A stretch of 64,000 bases of DNA. Origin: an uncultured Acetatifactor sp. Lineage in GTDB: Bacteria; Bacillota; Clostridia; Lachnospirales; Lachnospiraceae. A model generated the notes under the pieces. That model did not search any database and was not told where the DNA came from. It saw only the letters and a program-made list of their open reading frames with translations. The translations under genes were made by a program, and so were the position numbers. The stretch lies in assembly GCA_947631615.1 (NCBI GenBank), contig CANRLX010000003.1, positions 1 through 64,000 on the forward strand, in the 5' to 3' direction. Every line of letters begins with the position of its first letter. Within the stretch, counting starts at the first letter, position 1. Below, piece by piece: positions 34,005-43,072 of the stretch.

Positions 34005-34592
34005 TTATAGGCTTCCCTTGGTACTCAGCACATCCGTTACCCTGGGGTCGATGGCGGAAGCCATGTCCAACGCCTTGGCAAACGCCTTGAATACGGCTTC
34101 TATCATGTGATGCGCATTGGTTCCCGCGAGCAGGCGGATGTGCAGGTTCATAGCGGCGCTGTAGGAGACTGCGTAGAAAAACTCCCGCACCAGCTCCGTG
34201 TCGAACTCTCCCACCGTCTGGGCCTGAAAATCCCCGTCAAAGGCGAAATAGGGCCTTCCGCACAGATCCACCGCGCAGAGCGCCAGGGCGTCGTCCATGG
34301 GCAGAAGAAAAGAACCGTACCGGCGGATGCCCCTCTTGTCTCCCAGAGCCTCCTTGATCGCCGTTCCCAAGACGATTCCGGTATCTTCCACGGTGTGGTG
34401 GCCGTCCACGTGCAGATCCCCTTTGACCTGACAGGTGACGTCAAAGAAACCATGCCTGGAAAAGCCCTCCAGCATATGATCGAAAAAGCCGATGCCGGTT
34501 GCGATCTTTGACTTGCCGGTGCCGTCCAGATTCAATGTGACAGATATGTCAGTTTCCCTTGTAGCACGTTTGATCGATGCGCTGCGCTCCAT
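34005..34592 (-). CDS. hisB: imidazoleglycerol-phosphate dehydratase
   Basis: This manganese-dependent enzyme of histidine synthesis (step 6) has 195 residues, the single-function form. The metal-binding motifs are present: [24 protein letters not shown] and [17 protein letters not shown]. It lies between hisD and the HisIE fusion in the operon with short gaps (57 and 40 bp). No fused phosphatase is present, so the histidinol-phosphatase must be encoded elsewhere. Confidence 0.97.
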   Translation of the reverse strand: MERSASIKRATRETDISVTLNLDGTGKSKIATGIGFFDHMLEGFSRHGFFDVTCQVKGDLHVDGHHTVEDTGIVLGTAIKEALGDKRGIRRYGSFLLPMDDALALCAVDLCGRPYFAFDGDFQAQTVGEFDTELVREFFYAVSYSAAMNLHIRLLAGTNAHHMIEAVFKAFAKALDMASAIDPRVTDVLSTKGSL

Positions 34593-34649
34593 GTTATCCT
34601 CTCCTTTTCAGCGTTTTACGCCGTTGCCTGCCTGTTTTTCAATCGGAAC

Positions 34650-35942
34650 CTACTCCTCAAAACGCACCTGAATACTGTTTGCGTGAGCGGTCAGCCCCTC
34701 GCTCTGGGCGAAGAGCTCGATGTCCTTGTGCACCTTGGAAAGCGCCTCCCTGGAATAGGAAATGATGCTGGTCTTTTTGATAAAATCGTCCACGTTCACA
34801 GGGGAGAAAAACTTTGCCGTCCCGTTGGTGGGCAGGATGTGGTTGGGCCCCGCAAAATAATCCCCCAGGGGCTCCGAGGCGTACTCGCCCAAAAAGATCG
34901 CCCCCGCATTTTTGATGCGGGTCATAATGTCAAAAGGATTCTTCGTCAGGATCTCCAAATGCTCCGAGGCGATCTCGTTCGCCGCGTCAATGGCATCCTC
35001 CATCGTCTCCGCCACCAGAAGATATCCGTAGTTGTCCAAAGACTTCTGAATGATGGGCGCCCTCTCAAGCTTTTCGACAAACCGCTCCACCTCCTCGGAC
35101 ACCCGCTCGGCCAGCTCCCTGGAGGTCGTGATCAGGATCGCGCTCGCCAGCTCGTCGTGCTCCGCCTGGGACAAGAGATCTGCCGCCGCGTAGCGGGGAT
35201 TGGCGGTCTCGTCCGCAAGGACCAGTATCTCGCTGGGACCCGCGATGGAGTCAATGCTCACGTGGCCGTACACCGCCTTCTTTGCAAGCGCCACAAAAAT
35301 ATTGCCCGGCCCTGTGATCTTGTCCGTCTTGGGGATGGATTGTGTCCCGAACGCCATCGCGGCGATCGCCTGTGCGCCGCCCACCCTGTAGATGGTGTCC
35401 ACTCCGGCGATATCCGCGGCGACCAGGGTCCCCGGATTGATCCGCCCGTCCGCCCCGGGAGGGGTGGTCATCACGATCTCCCCCACGCCCGCCACCCTGG
35501 CGGGGATCACATTCATCAGAACGCTGGAGGGATAGGCGGCCTTGCCGCCGGGCACATACACGCCGGCCCGTGCGATCGGGGTGATCTTCATCCCGAGAAT
35601 CACGCCGTCCTCTCTGTAGTCAAACCAGCTGTTTCTAAGCTGCTTTGTGTGGAACGCGCGGATGTTTTCCGCCGACGTCCGGATCACCTCCACAAGCTTC
35701 GGATCCAGGCTGCGGTAGGCCGCGTCGATCTCCTCTCTCGTCACCCGTATATTTTCCGGAGAGAGGGAAAAGCAGTCGAACCGCATGGTGTATTCAAACA
35801 GGGCGCTGTCCCCGTTTTTTCGCACGTTTTCAATGATCTCATTGACCGTGTCCTCATACTGCGTATAGTTGCCGGGACTTCTCTTTAACAGATCCTTTAA
35901 CAGGCCCTGTCTGGTCTCGTTGGATAACTCTAGGATTCTCAT
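34650..35942 (-). CDS. hisD: histidinol dehydrogenase
   Basis: This zinc-dependent enzyme makes histidine from histidinol in two NAD-linked oxidations (last two steps). It has 430 residues, the usual length. Family features seen include YVPGGKAAYPSSVLMN, GPGNIFVALAKK and AGPSEILVLADETANPRYAA, and the C-terminal HILPTNGTAKFFSPV. The active-site Glu/His pair lies in the SEHLEIL and GPNHILPT segments. It follows hisG by 42 bp. Confidence 0.97.
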   Translation of the reverse strand: MRILELSNETRQGLLKDLLKRSPGNYTQYEDTVNEIIENVRKNGDSALFEYTMRFDCFSLSPENIRVTREEIDAAYRSLDPKLVEVIRTSAENIRAFHTKQLRNSWFDYREDGVILGMKITPIARAGVYVPGGKAAYPSSVLMNVIPARVAGVGEIVMTTPPGADGRINPGTLVAADIAGVDTIYRVGGAQAIAAMAFGTQSIPKTDKITGPGNIFVALAKKAVYGHVSIDSIAGPSEILVLADETANPRYAAADLLSQAEHDELASAILITTSRELAERVSEEVERFVEKLERAPIIQKSLDNYGYLLVAETMEDAIDAANEIASEHLEILTKNPFDIMTRIKNAGAIFLGEYASEPLGDYFAGPNHILPTNGTAKFFSPVNVDDFIKKTSIISYSREALSKVHKDIELFAQSEGLTAHANSIQVRFEE

Positions 35943-35984
35943 GTCGTCACCTCGTCGTTATTTTTTTGCGGCCTGCCCTCAGGG

Positions 35985-36641
35985 CTACCAGCCGTTCTCA
36001 AGCCGGTTTCGGATATCCGCGACCAGCTTCTGGATGCGGGCGTTCTCCATCTGCATACTCACCGGATTTACGATCATCCTGGCGCTTAAGGGGCAAACCT
36101 CCTCCAAAACTTCCAGACCGTTTTCCCGAAGTGTGGATCCGGTCTCCACGATATCGACGATCACGTCGGAGAGCTCCACCAAGGGGCCCAGCTCCACGGA
36201 GCCATTCAGCTTGATGATATCCACGGTCTGATGCTTTTTGTTGTAAAAGTAGTCTCTCGCTATGTCCGGATATTTGCTTGCCACGCGGATCCGCTCGTGG
36301 TGCTGCAGAAGCTCGCGGGCAGAGGCGGGACCGCAGACGCACATACGGCATTTCCCGTAGCCTAAGTCCAGCACCTCATACACGTTTCGGTTCTCCTCCA
36401 GGATGGTGTCCCGCCCCACCACGCCGATATCGGCGGCTCCGTACTCCACATAGGTGGGGACGTCCGGTCCCTTTGCCAGGAAAAACCGAAGCTTCATCGC
36501 TTCGTTTACAAAGATCAGCTTTCTGGATTCCTTGTCCTTCATCTCCTCGCAGGTGATCCCGATCTCCTCGAAAAGCTCCATGGTCCTCCTGGCAAGCCTG
36601 CCCTTTCCCAGGGCGAATGTCAAATATCTCTCGTCACTCAT
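35985..36641 (-). CDS. hisG: ATP phosphoribosyltransferase catalytic subunit (short form)
   Basis: This is the first, committed enzyme of histidine synthesis. It has 218 residues, the short form that lacks the C-terminal regulatory domain and needs HisZ; hisZ is the gene just upstream. Motifs include LGKGRLARRTMELF, VEYGAADIGVVGRD and the PRPP loop SDVIVDIVETGSTLRENGL. Feedback by histidine would act on the HisG-HisZ octamer. Confidence 0.97.
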   Translation of the reverse strand: MSDERYLTFALGKGRLARRTMELFEEIGITCEEMKDKESRKLIFVNEAMKLRFFLAKGPDVPTYVEYGAADIGVVGRDTILEENRNVYEVLDLGYGKCRMCVCGPASARELLQHHERIRVASKYPDIARDYFYNKKHQTVDIIKLNGSVELGPLVELSDVIVDIVETGSTLRENGLEVLEEVCPLSARMIVNPVSMQMENARIQKLVADIRNRLENGW

Positions 36642-36682
36642 CTCTCACTGTCTCCAAACCGCTTATGTCCGTTATCCCGCTC

Positions 36683-37804
36683 TCACTCCTCGGGGGTGAG
36701 CGCTACCGCCGCATGGTCCCTGCGCAGCTCTTTCGCCCGCTTTAGCTTTTCCCGATAGTCGGCGGGATCGCCCTTCTTGTAATACAGGGTCAAAACGCCC
36801 TCCGGAAGGGGAAGCTCCACCTTCTGTCTGTCGAGGGCCTCCAGGAGCTCGTCGACGACGAGGGCAAACCCGATGGCCGGCGCATCCTTGCCAAACTGGT
36901 GCAGCAGATTATCGTAGCGGCCGCCCTTGACGACGGCATCCCCCACCCCATAGGTGTAGGCCTTAAAAATGACACCTGTGTAATAATTGTATTTGCTGAG
37001 CATACTCAGGTCAAAGGACACATAGTCGTAGACCCCGTACGCCTTCAACGCCTCAGAGAGCTTCTCAAGCCGGTCGATGGCGGCAAGGGAGCGCGGGTTT
37101 TTCACCAGGGCTCTGGCGTCCGACAGAGACGCCATATTGCCAAACATATCCGCCGCCTTCAGCAGGATATCCCGATAGGGCTCCTCCACACGCCGCTCGC
37201 TCAACAGCTCCTGGGCCGCAAAATAATTTTTGCCCGAGATACAGGCTCTCAGCGCAAGCTCCGTGTCCTCATCCAGCCCGGCCTCCTCGCAGAGGCCCTT
37301 GAAGTACTCCATCTCGCCGATGCTGACCTGAAACCGCTGCAGGCCGATGCCGAGGAGCAATTCGATCACAAGGCTGATCATCTCGGCGTCCGCCTCCACG
37401 GAGGGCTCGTTGATAAGCTCCGCTCCGACCTGCGTGACCTCCTTGAGTTTTCCCCTGAGGTTCGAGGTGTTTGTGAAGGTGTTCCCCAAGTAGGTAAAAC
37501 GGAGGGGCACCTGATCCTCCATGAAAAATTTGGCCGCGCAGCGGGCGATGGAGGGCGTGAAATCCGGCCGGAGCACCAGCGTGTTGTTTTCCTTGTCAAA
37601 AAATTTGTAAAGCTCCTTGCTGGGCGTTGTGCCGATCTCCTTGGAGAACACGTCAAAAAACTCGAAGGTCGGAGTCTGGATATCCTCATAGCCGTAACTT
37701 CGGATGATCCGGTGAAGCTGATTTTCCACCCAGAGCTTGCGGGCGTATTCCCTTCCGTAGATGTCCCGAACCCCCTCCGGAGTATGTAACAAAATCTTGC
37801 TCAT
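36683..37804 (-). CDS. hisZ: ATP phosphoribosyltransferase regulatory subunit
   Basis: This is a histidyl-tRNA-synthetase-like regulatory partner of short HisG, 373 residues. It has class II synthetase motifs (TPEGVRDIYGREYARK, LRPDFTPSIARCAA, YYTGVIFKAYTYGVGDAVVKGGRYDNLL) but is shorter than HisRS and lacks the tRNA-binding domain. It is first in the operon, behind a strong promoter and a 200-nt leader that contains a tandem array. The operon order hisZ-hisG-hisD-hisB is the usual Clostridial one. Confidence 0.95.
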   Translation of the reverse strand: MSKILLHTPEGVRDIYGREYARKLWVENQLHRIIRSYGYEDIQTPTFEFFDVFSKEIGTTPSKELYKFFDKENNTLVLRPDFTPSIARCAAKFFMEDQVPLRFTYLGNTFTNTSNLRGKLKEVTQVGAELINEPSVEADAEMISLVIELLLGIGLQRFQVSIGEMEYFKGLCEEAGLDEDTELALRACISGKNYFAAQELLSERRVEEPYRDILLKAADMFGNMASLSDARALVKNPRSLAAIDRLEKLSEALKAYGVYDYVSFDLSMLSKYNYYTGVIFKAYTYGVGDAVVKGGRYDNLLHQFGKDAPAIGFALVVDELLEALDRQKVELPLPEGVLTLYYKKGDPADYREKLKRAKELRRDHAAVALTPEE

Positions 37805-37829
37805 GTGCTGGTTTCCTCTATTTCCACAT

Positions 37830-37910
37830 ATATTCTAAAACTAATACTCTAAACCTAATATTTTAAGCCTATGTTTTTAACCTTATCTTAAACCTATATC
37901 TTAAACCTAT
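37830..37910 (-). repeat. 14-bp tandem array, six units, in the his operon leader
   Basis: Plus-strand units start at 37830, 37844, 37858 and 37872 (14 bp each), then 13- and 12-bp units from 37886; consensus ATAYTCTAAACCTA. On the transcribed strand each unit carries TAGGTTTA. The array sits 26 bp before the hisZ start, between promoter and ribosome binding site. Confidence 0.85.
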
Positions 37911-38016
37911 TTTCTGGCCGTTCTGATCGATTGTTTTCTTAGAGTCCAAATATCCCTAGGGGTCATCGCTTTAACACAGTAACGTATTAGCATGGTAGCA
38001 CGATAAACCACCTAGT

Positions 38017-38045
38017 AGTATATCGAAACCTGCGGGGACTGTCAA
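38017..38045 (-). promoter_or_regulatory. promoter of the histidine operon
   Basis: On the minus strand a perfect TTGACA (38040-38045) and TATACT (38017-38022), 17 bp apart, about 210 bp before hisZ. The leader has a short GGTGG/CTACC hairpin near its start and a CCCTAGGG palindrome, but no T-box sequence (AGGGTGGNACCGCG). Confidence 0.85.
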
Positions 38046-38068
38046 GAAAAAAATACGCGGCCTCCGGC

Positions 38069-38602
38069 TCACTCCCTGTCATACAGATCCTTCTTGAGCA
38101 TGTCCAGATACGGCACCAGGATCCCGTACTTTTTGGGGAGGATGTACTCCGGATTGAGCTCCTCAAAGCGGAAGCTTTTTCTGCCGCCCTCCTTCGCCCG
38201 GTCCCAGAAAAAGCGGAGCATTTCGTAGGGCAGATAGTACAGGATATCCCTGTGGGTATAAAAGATCAGAAAAAAAGCGACCCCCTTCTGCTCTTCAAAT
38301 TTTCGCATAAACTCCACCTGATGCTCATGGATGTTCTGAAGGGCAAAGGTGTCCACCGCACACTCCTTCGCGTCAAAGCAGACGGGAATCCCCTGGACGG
38401 CGCCGATGTAGTCCACGGTACTCTTCTGGTCAAAGTACGCCAGCGTGATCTGCCGGTTCTCCTTGTCTATCCGAATGGGGGTGATAGGGGTCGGGATCTT
38501 TTGGATCAGGGCAAGTCCGCTCTCCGCATATTTTTCGTTTGTCCGATTGATCATCTCCTCCAGAGTGGATCCGCGTAGCCCTCTGGACTTCCATGTCGCC
38601 AT
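38069..38602 (-). CDS. recU: Holliday junction resolvase RecU
   Basis: This structure-specific endonuclease resolves Holliday junctions in recombination repair. It has 177 residues. The restriction-enzyme-like fold shows its catalytic residues: an N-terminal RGSTLEEMINRTNEKY, IPTPI, the Asp of STVDYIGAV, the DAKE motif (FDAKEC), and NIHEHQVEFM with FFLIFY. It is co-oriented with the upstream 97-residue gene. Its stop lies just before the his promoter; a T-run follows but without a clear hairpin. Confidence 0.9.
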   Translation of the reverse strand: MATWKSRGLRGSTLEEMINRTNEKYAESGLALIQKIPTPITPIRIDKENRQITLAYFDQKSTVDYIGAVQGIPVCFDAKECAVDTFALQNIHEHQVEFMRKFEEQKGVAFFLIFYTHRDILYYLPYEMLRFFWDRAKEGGRKSFRFEELNPEYILPKKYGILVPYLDMLKKDLYDRE

Positions 38603-38641
38603 TTTCCTGTCCTCCCCAAACGGTTCGATCCTCTCGACTCC

Positions 38642-38935
38642 CTATTTGTTCGCATCGTCTCCGGTGCTGCCAGCATCCGCCGTGTTTTCAGTACCCTCGG
38701 TGTTTCCGGCGTCCTCGAAAGCCTCGCCGTCCCCGATACCCTCGGTGTTTCCGGAGTTTCCCGCCTCCAGGGGATCTGCGCCGTCCCCGCCGTTTTGTTC
38801 TTCTGGTTTTTTTGCGGGCTGGGCCAGATCCTTCGGCGCCGATTTTTCCGCCAGGCTTCTGCGGTATCCGATGACCCCCAAAATAATGATCCCCAGCGAA
38901 AGGAGACCTGTGACCGTGCTGCAGAAATCGTACAT
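38642..38935 (-). CDS. small membrane-anchored protein with acidic repetitive tail
   Basis: This protein has 97 residues. One membrane helix (about 5-23, VTGLLSLGIIILGVIGY) is followed by a basic patch and a low-complexity C-terminus rich in Gly, Asn, Glu and Asp with GNTEG twice and related fragments. A stretch of about 18 bp (ACCCTCGGTGTTTCCGG core, at about 38693 and 38738) is repeated in the 3' end. GGAGG precedes the ATG. It is probably cotranscribed with recU. The tail looks like slippage-expanded sequence; no function is assigned. Confidence 0.6.
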   Translation of the reverse strand: MYDFCSTVTGLLSLGIIILGVIGYRRSLAEKSAPKDLAQPAKKPEEQNGGDGADPLEAGNSGNTEGIGDGEAFEDAGNTEGTENTADAGSTGDDANK

Positions 38936-39058
38936 GTAACGCGTCCTCCCGAGTTGTTTCTAGTGGAAGTATAGCATATCGCCTGCCCACATGCAAGGAA
39001 TTTACAGGTTTCCGGCGCCGCAGGGAATAGAAACTGTGGTTTTTATGATAAAAACAGG

Positions 39059-39087
39059 TTGCAGTGAAAGACATACTTTGTTAAAAT
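39059..39087 (+). promoter_or_regulatory. promoter of the phosphofructokinase gene
   Basis: TTGCAG (39059-39064) and TAAAAT (39082-39087), 17 bp apart, 42 bp before the ATG. Confidence 0.65.
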
Positions 39088-39129
39088 ATAGTCAACACGA
39101 TTTTGTACATCTAAAGGAGGTAATTTTCA

Positions 39130-40368
39130 ATGGCTCAAAAGCGCAACATTATTGTGGGACAATCAGGCGGACCCACCTCGGTGATCAACTCCAGCCTTGC
39201 AGGAGTCTACAAGACCGCAAAGGAGCGTGGTTTCCACAAGGTATACGGTATGCTGCACGGCATCCAGGGATTCCTGGATGAGAAGTATGTAGATCTCTCC
39301 ACCCAGATCCACACCAACATGGACATTGAGGTGCTGAAGCGTACCCCCTCCGCATTCCTGGGATCCTGCCGTTTCAAGCTTCCGGAGATCCACGAGAATC
39401 CGGAGATCTATGAGAAAATCTTCCAGATCCTGGATAAGCTGGAGATCGAGGTATTTATCTACATCGGCGGAAACGACTCCATGGATACGATCAAGAAGCT
39501 GTCCGACTACGCGATCGTCAAGGGCCACAGCCAGAAGTTTTTGGGCGTTCCCAAGACCATCGACAACGATCTGGCCCTGACCGACCACACGCCCGGATAC
39601 GGCAGCGCCGCAAAGTATATCGCCACCTCTACCAAGGAGATCATCCGCGATGCGCTTGGCCTTAGCTACAACAAGGAAAATATCACCATCATGGAGATCA
39701 TGGGAAGAAATGCCGGCTGGCTGACCGCCTCTTCCGCTCTTGCAAAGACCGAGGAGTGCGAGGGCCCCGATCTGATCTATCTCCCCGAGATCCCCTTCGA
39801 TATCGACAAGTTCTTAAAGACCGTTCAGGATCTGATGAAGAAGAAGGAAAATATCGTGATCGCCGTTTCCGAGGGCATCAAGCTGGCGGACGGACGCTAT
39901 GTCTGCGAGCTCTCCGGCGGTGCAGACTATGTGGACGCGTTCGGTCACAAGCAGCTTCAGGGCACTGCCACCTATCTGGCAAACTTCCTAGGCGCTCAGA
40001 TCGGCTGCAAGACCCGTGCGGTGGAATTTTCCACTCTGCAGAGATGCGCTTCCCATATGGCCTCCCGCACCGATATCAACGAGGCGTTCATGGTCGGCGG
40101 TGCCGCTGTGAAGGCTGCGGATGAGGGCGACACCGGCAAGATGGTGGTCATCGACAGAGTGTCCGACGACCCCTACCAGAGCGCTGCCGGCATTTACGAT
40201 GTGCACCGCATTGCCAACAACGAGAAGCTGGTTCCCAGAGAGTGGGTAAACAAGGACGGCAACAACATGACAGAGGATTTCATCAACTATGTAAAGCCTT
40301 TGATCCAGGGCGACTTCCAGCCTTTTATGGTAAACGGTCTGCCGGAGCATTTGGTATTGAACCTCTGA
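39130..40368 (+). CDS. pfp: 6-phosphofructokinase, pyrophosphate-dependent type
   Basis: This glycolytic enzyme phosphorylates fructose 6-phosphate. It has 412 residues, in the long clade that uses pyrophosphate. GQSGGPTSVINSSLAGV binds the phosphate donor. GGNDSM replaces the GGDGS of ATP enzymes, the substitution linked to PPi use. PKTIDNDL is the substrate motif, followed by MGRNAGWL. The codon choice is highly biased compared with the neighbours, as for an abundant glycolytic enzyme. AAAGGAGG precedes the ATG. It has its own promoter and a bidirectional terminator. Confidence 0.93.
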   Translation: MAQKRNIIVGQSGGPTSVINSSLAGVYKTAKERGFHKVYGMLHGIQGFLDEKYVDLSTQIHTNMDIEVLKRTPSAFLGSCRFKLPEIHENPEIYEKIFQILDKLEIEVFIYIGGNDSMDTIKKLSDYAIVKGHSQKFLGVPKTIDNDLALTDHTPGYGSAAKYIATSTKEIIRDALGLSYNKENITIMEIMGRNAGWLTASSALAKTEECEGPDLIYLPEIPFDIDKFLKTVQDLMKKKENIVIAVSEGIKLADGRYVCELSGGADYVDAFGHKQLQGTATYLANFLGAQIGCKTRAVEFSTLQRCASHMASRTDINEAFMVGGAAVKAADEGDTGKMVVIDRVSDDPYQSAAGIYDVHRIANNEKLVPREWVNKDGNNMTEDFINYVKPLIQGDFQPFMVNGLPEHLVLNL

Positions 40369-40403
40369 TACGAATCGGTACTATTAAGACGTTTCATTCA
40401 AAA

Positions 40404-40451
40404 AAGAGGCGTTGCCCGCGGGGGATTCCCGTGGAAGCGACGCTTCTTTTT
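40404..40451 (+). terminator. bidirectional terminator between pfp and the pseudouridine synthase
   Basis: A long stem (AAGAGGCGTTGC and CCGCGGG arms with CCCGTGG and the AAGCGACGCTTCTT side) is followed by TTTTT at 40447-40451. The A-run at 40399-40405 gives a T-run on the minus strand, so it can also end the convergent gene. Confidence 0.85.
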
Positions 40452-40472
40452 GTCCGCCTCTTTTTATCCCGC

Positions 40473-41567
40473 CTATTTTCCGCTTTCGCCAAAGTATGTA
40501 CGCTCCATAAGGGCGAACAGCTCCGGACAGGGGGCGGTAATTTGCTCCGGCAGCCTGTCCCAGAGCTCCTTTTCCGCCGGCAGGCCCTCCCAGGAAAGCC
40601 TTTCCCGGGGCAGATCTTTCGGAAATTCCACACGGTATGCGTGGAGAAGCTGGTGGGTCAGGCCAAACTCCCTCCGAAAACGGGCGTTCAGCCTGGGGTC
40701 TCCGTACTTTCCGTCCCCCACGACAGGATGCCCGACGCTTGCCAGATGCGCCCGTATCTGATGGGGTTTTCCGGTAAAAAGTTCCACCTCCAAAAGCGTA
40801 AATCCGTTCTTTGCGCACAGGGGATGAAAGGCCGTTTTAATGTAGTCTCCAGAGCGCTCTTCTCCGGCTTTTCGAGAAAGGACGCTCACCCGGTTGGTGC
40901 GGGGATCCTTTTTGAGGACACCCTCCAAAATCCGGTCTTCCCGCCACTCTCCCGCACAGATAGTCCGGTAAAATTTGCGAAGATACCGCTCCCGTATGAT
41001 ATGGCTCAGAAATCTTGCGCCCGCAAGACTCTTTCCGCCAAGCACGATCCCGCTGGTGTTGCGGTCCAGGCGGTTGCACACGGAGGGGCGGAAGGAAAGC
41101 AGCGTGCTGCGCGACAGGCTCTCTGTTTCAAGCAGGTATCCGATCAGCCATTCATTCAGGGAGAGGTCCTGCGTCTCGGCCTTCTGGGTCAGGATGCCGG
41201 CGGGCTTGTTAAACGCGATGATATCGTCGTCCTCATAGAGTACGGCAATCCCGCCGAATCGTCCGTATGCCGCTTGGGCGGAGCTTATCAGCGCGGACAG
41301 GGCCGCCGGATCTCTGCCGCCTGGGGAGGCGGCCTCAGGATCCGATCCCTGGGTAAACCTGTCGAAGGTCTCCTGGGAGAAGAAAAAGCGCACCTCATCC
41401 CCCTCCTTCAGAAGCTCCTTTCCCTCCGCTTTCCTGCCGTTTAATATAATGTTTTTCTTCCGGAGCATCTTGTAGAGAAAGCTGTTTCCCGCCAGGGGAA
41501 GATATCGGCGCAGAAACTTGTCCAGACGCTGTCCGGCATCTTTTTTTCCGATCGTTATCGACTGCAT
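40473..41567 (-). CDS. RluA/RluC family pseudouridine synthase
   Basis: This RNA-modifying enzyme converts uridine to pseudouridine. It has 364 residues. An N-terminal S4-like RNA-binding domain (about 11-70, QRLDKFLRRYLPLA) precedes the catalytic domain with the nucleophile Asp in CNRLDRNTSGIVL; HQIRAHLASVGHPVVGDGKYG is conserved. A loop of about 25 residues (QGSDPEAASPGGRD) between the domains is longer than usual. It is probably an rRNA enzyme (large subunit), but the target uridines cannot be told. Confidence 0.9.
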   Translation of the reverse strand: MQSITIGKKDAGQRLDKFLRRYLPLAGNSFLYKMLRKKNIILNGRKAEGKELLKEGDEVRFFFSQETFDRFTQGSDPEAASPGGRDPAALSALISSAQAAYGRFGGIAVLYEDDDIIAFNKPAGILTQKAETQDLSLNEWLIGYLLETESLSRSTLLSFRPSVCNRLDRNTSGIVLGGKSLAGARFLSHIIRERYLRKFYRTICAGEWREDRILEGVLKKDPRTNRVSVLSRKAGEERSGDYIKTAFHPLCAKNGFTLLEVELFTGKPHQIRAHLASVGHPVVGDGKYGDPRLNARFRREFGLTHQLLHAYRVEFPKDLPRERLSWEGLPAEKELWDRLPEQITAPCPELFALMERTYFGESGK

Positions 41568-41613
41568 GGTCTCTTTCCTCTAATGCACAGGGAAAACCTT
41601 ACGGCAAAAGCGC

Positions 41614-42198
41614 TTAAAGCGCTACGCTTTTTAAGGTCTCCGCTATCCCCGCCGTCTGCTCTTCTGCTTCCTCCAGATCTTTCATCTGCTCCAGCCGGTC
41701 GGTATATCTCCGAATGTCCGTAAAGATCTTGACCGTCACATCCCGATAGTTCTCCGCCTTCAGGATGCCGTCGATGTGCTTATAAAAGCCCTGTTCGTCG
41801 AAGGTTTTTCCGCCTGCCAGACCGCAGACGGTATTTCCTCTCACCGCCATATGGTCCACCTGATAATTTTTGTCATAGGAGGTGAACACCAGATCATACA
41901 GGACAAAAAGATTTCCCGTATGCTTCTCAAGCTCCTCGGAAACCGTCTCAGGGCAGCTGTGGAACCTGAGAAACATAATCAGACCCACCAGGCTCTTGCT
42001 GGCGGGCAGACATCCCAGCACCGCCACCACCGTCAGAAGATTCAGCCTGTTTCCCGTGGCCACCCAGCCTGCGGCAAACAGGCTCAGTGAGATGCCGAAA
42101 TACAACAGGGTCCGCATCAGCTCATATTTTTTCTGAGAGTCCAAATACCCCTTGGAGCCCTTATATTTTTCGCTGGAAAACATTCTCAATAGCTGCAT
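41614..42198 (-). CDS. membrane protein of unknown function
   Basis: This protein has 194 residues. A short cytoplasmic N-terminus (FSSEKYKGSKGYLDSQKKYELM) precedes two membrane helices (about 31-49 and 54-76). A soluble C-terminal part has FTSYDKNYQVDHMAVRGNTVCGL. Homologous proteins appear to be common in Lachnospiraceae without an assigned role. I chose the ATG at 42198 (AAAGGAG upstream); an in-frame ATG at 42231 overlaps the SDR gene end. It is probably cotranscribed with the SDR. Confidence 0.7.
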   Translation of the reverse strand: MQLLRMFSSEKYKGSKGYLDSQKKYELMRTLLYFGISLSLFAAGWVATGNRLNLLTVVAVLGCLPASKSLVGLIMFLRFHSCPETVSEELEKHTGNLFVLYDLVFTSYDKNYQVDHMAVRGNTVCGLAGGKTFDEQGFYKHIDGILKAENYRDVTVKIFTDIRRYTDRLEQMKDLEEAEEQTAGIAETLKSVAL

Positions 42199-42227
42199 TT
42201 TCTCGCTTCTCCTTTGTCTTTCTCTGT

Positions 42228-43001
42228 TCACAGATTCCCCTTCTCCAGAATCCCTATCAGCTTAAGAAGCGCGCTGTGAGGCACCGCCTTGCACAGAAGG
42301 GCGAAGCCCTTCACGGGCAGGCCGCACACGGAAAGCTGCCTTTTATAGTAGGAATCCTTAAGTGCCTGACGCACCACGCGCTCCGCGGGCACCATGATAT
42401 ACTTTTTGATCCGCAGGGTGGAGCCGTTTTTTTGTGCAATGTCGAAAAACGGCGTGTCCACGGGCCCCGGGCAGACGCTTGTCACATAGATCCCCCGATC
42501 CCTGAGCTCTGCGCCGAGCGATCTGGAAAAGCTAAGCACATAGGACTTGGTGGCCGCATAGACCCCAAAACCGGTCTGCGGCAGAAACGCGGCGCTGGAT
42601 GCCAGCTGAAGGATGCGGCTTCCCCGTCTCATATAGGGGAGCATAAGGTGGGTGATGCCGGTGAGAGCCTCGCAGTTCAGCCGGATCATGCCGAGCTGGC
42701 CCTCGGGTTCAGAGGCGGCGAACCGGCCCATCAGCCCGTATCCCGCACAGTTGACAAGCATCCGGACCACAGCGCCCTTTTCGGCCAGGGCATCCTCCAG
42801 GCGCTCCCGCTGGCCCTCTCTCGTAATGTCCATGGAGAAAATACGCGCGCGGTGGGACAGCCTTCCCGCAAGCTCCTCCAAAAGATCCCGCCTTCTGGCG
42901 ATCAGCCAAAATTCGTCAATGTTGGAAAAATGGGCATCCATCTGCAGTGCAAATTCCTTTCCGATACCGGAGGAAGCTCCGGTAATGACAATCACATTCA
43001 T
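42228..43001 (-). CDS. short-chain dehydrogenase/reductase (SDR)
   Basis: This NAD(P)-dependent oxidoreductase has 257 residues and a classical SDR layout: cofactor motif TGASSGIG near the N-terminus, NCAG (in VNCAGYGLMG), and the catalytic Ser and YAATK (Tyr and Lys) at about 150-155. PGPVDTPFF follows. The substrate is unknown; the family is broad, and genome neighbours give no hint. GGAG and a 7-9 nt gap precede the ATG at 43001, preferred over 43037. Confidence 0.88.
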   Translation of the reverse strand: MNVIVITGASSGIGKEFALQMDAHFSNIDEFWLIARRRDLLEELAGRLSHRARIFSMDITREGQRERLEDALAEKGAVVRMLVNCAGYGLMGRFAASEPEGQLGMIRLNCEALTGITHLMLPYMRRGSRILQLASSAAFLPQTGFGVYAATKSYVLSFSRSLGAELRDRGIYVTSVCPGPVDTPFFDIAQKNGSTLRIKKYIMVPAERVVRQALKDSYYKRQLSVCGLPVKGFALLCKAVPHSALLKLIGILEKGNL

Positions 43002-43072
43002 GCGTTGACTCCTTTCACGATCTCTGTTCTCAGGCATTTGCGAAACAAACTTTTAGTTACCTATCTTTTGTC

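Noticed and set aside
34683-35888. A 401-codon plus-strand frame opposite hisD
   Set aside because: It is a shadow of hisD with Gly/Arg/His-rich composition and no start signal.
37805-38016. T-box riboswitch controlling the his operon
   Set aside because: The leader has no AGGGTGGNACCGCG-type T-box sequence or specifier-loop arrangement that I could find.
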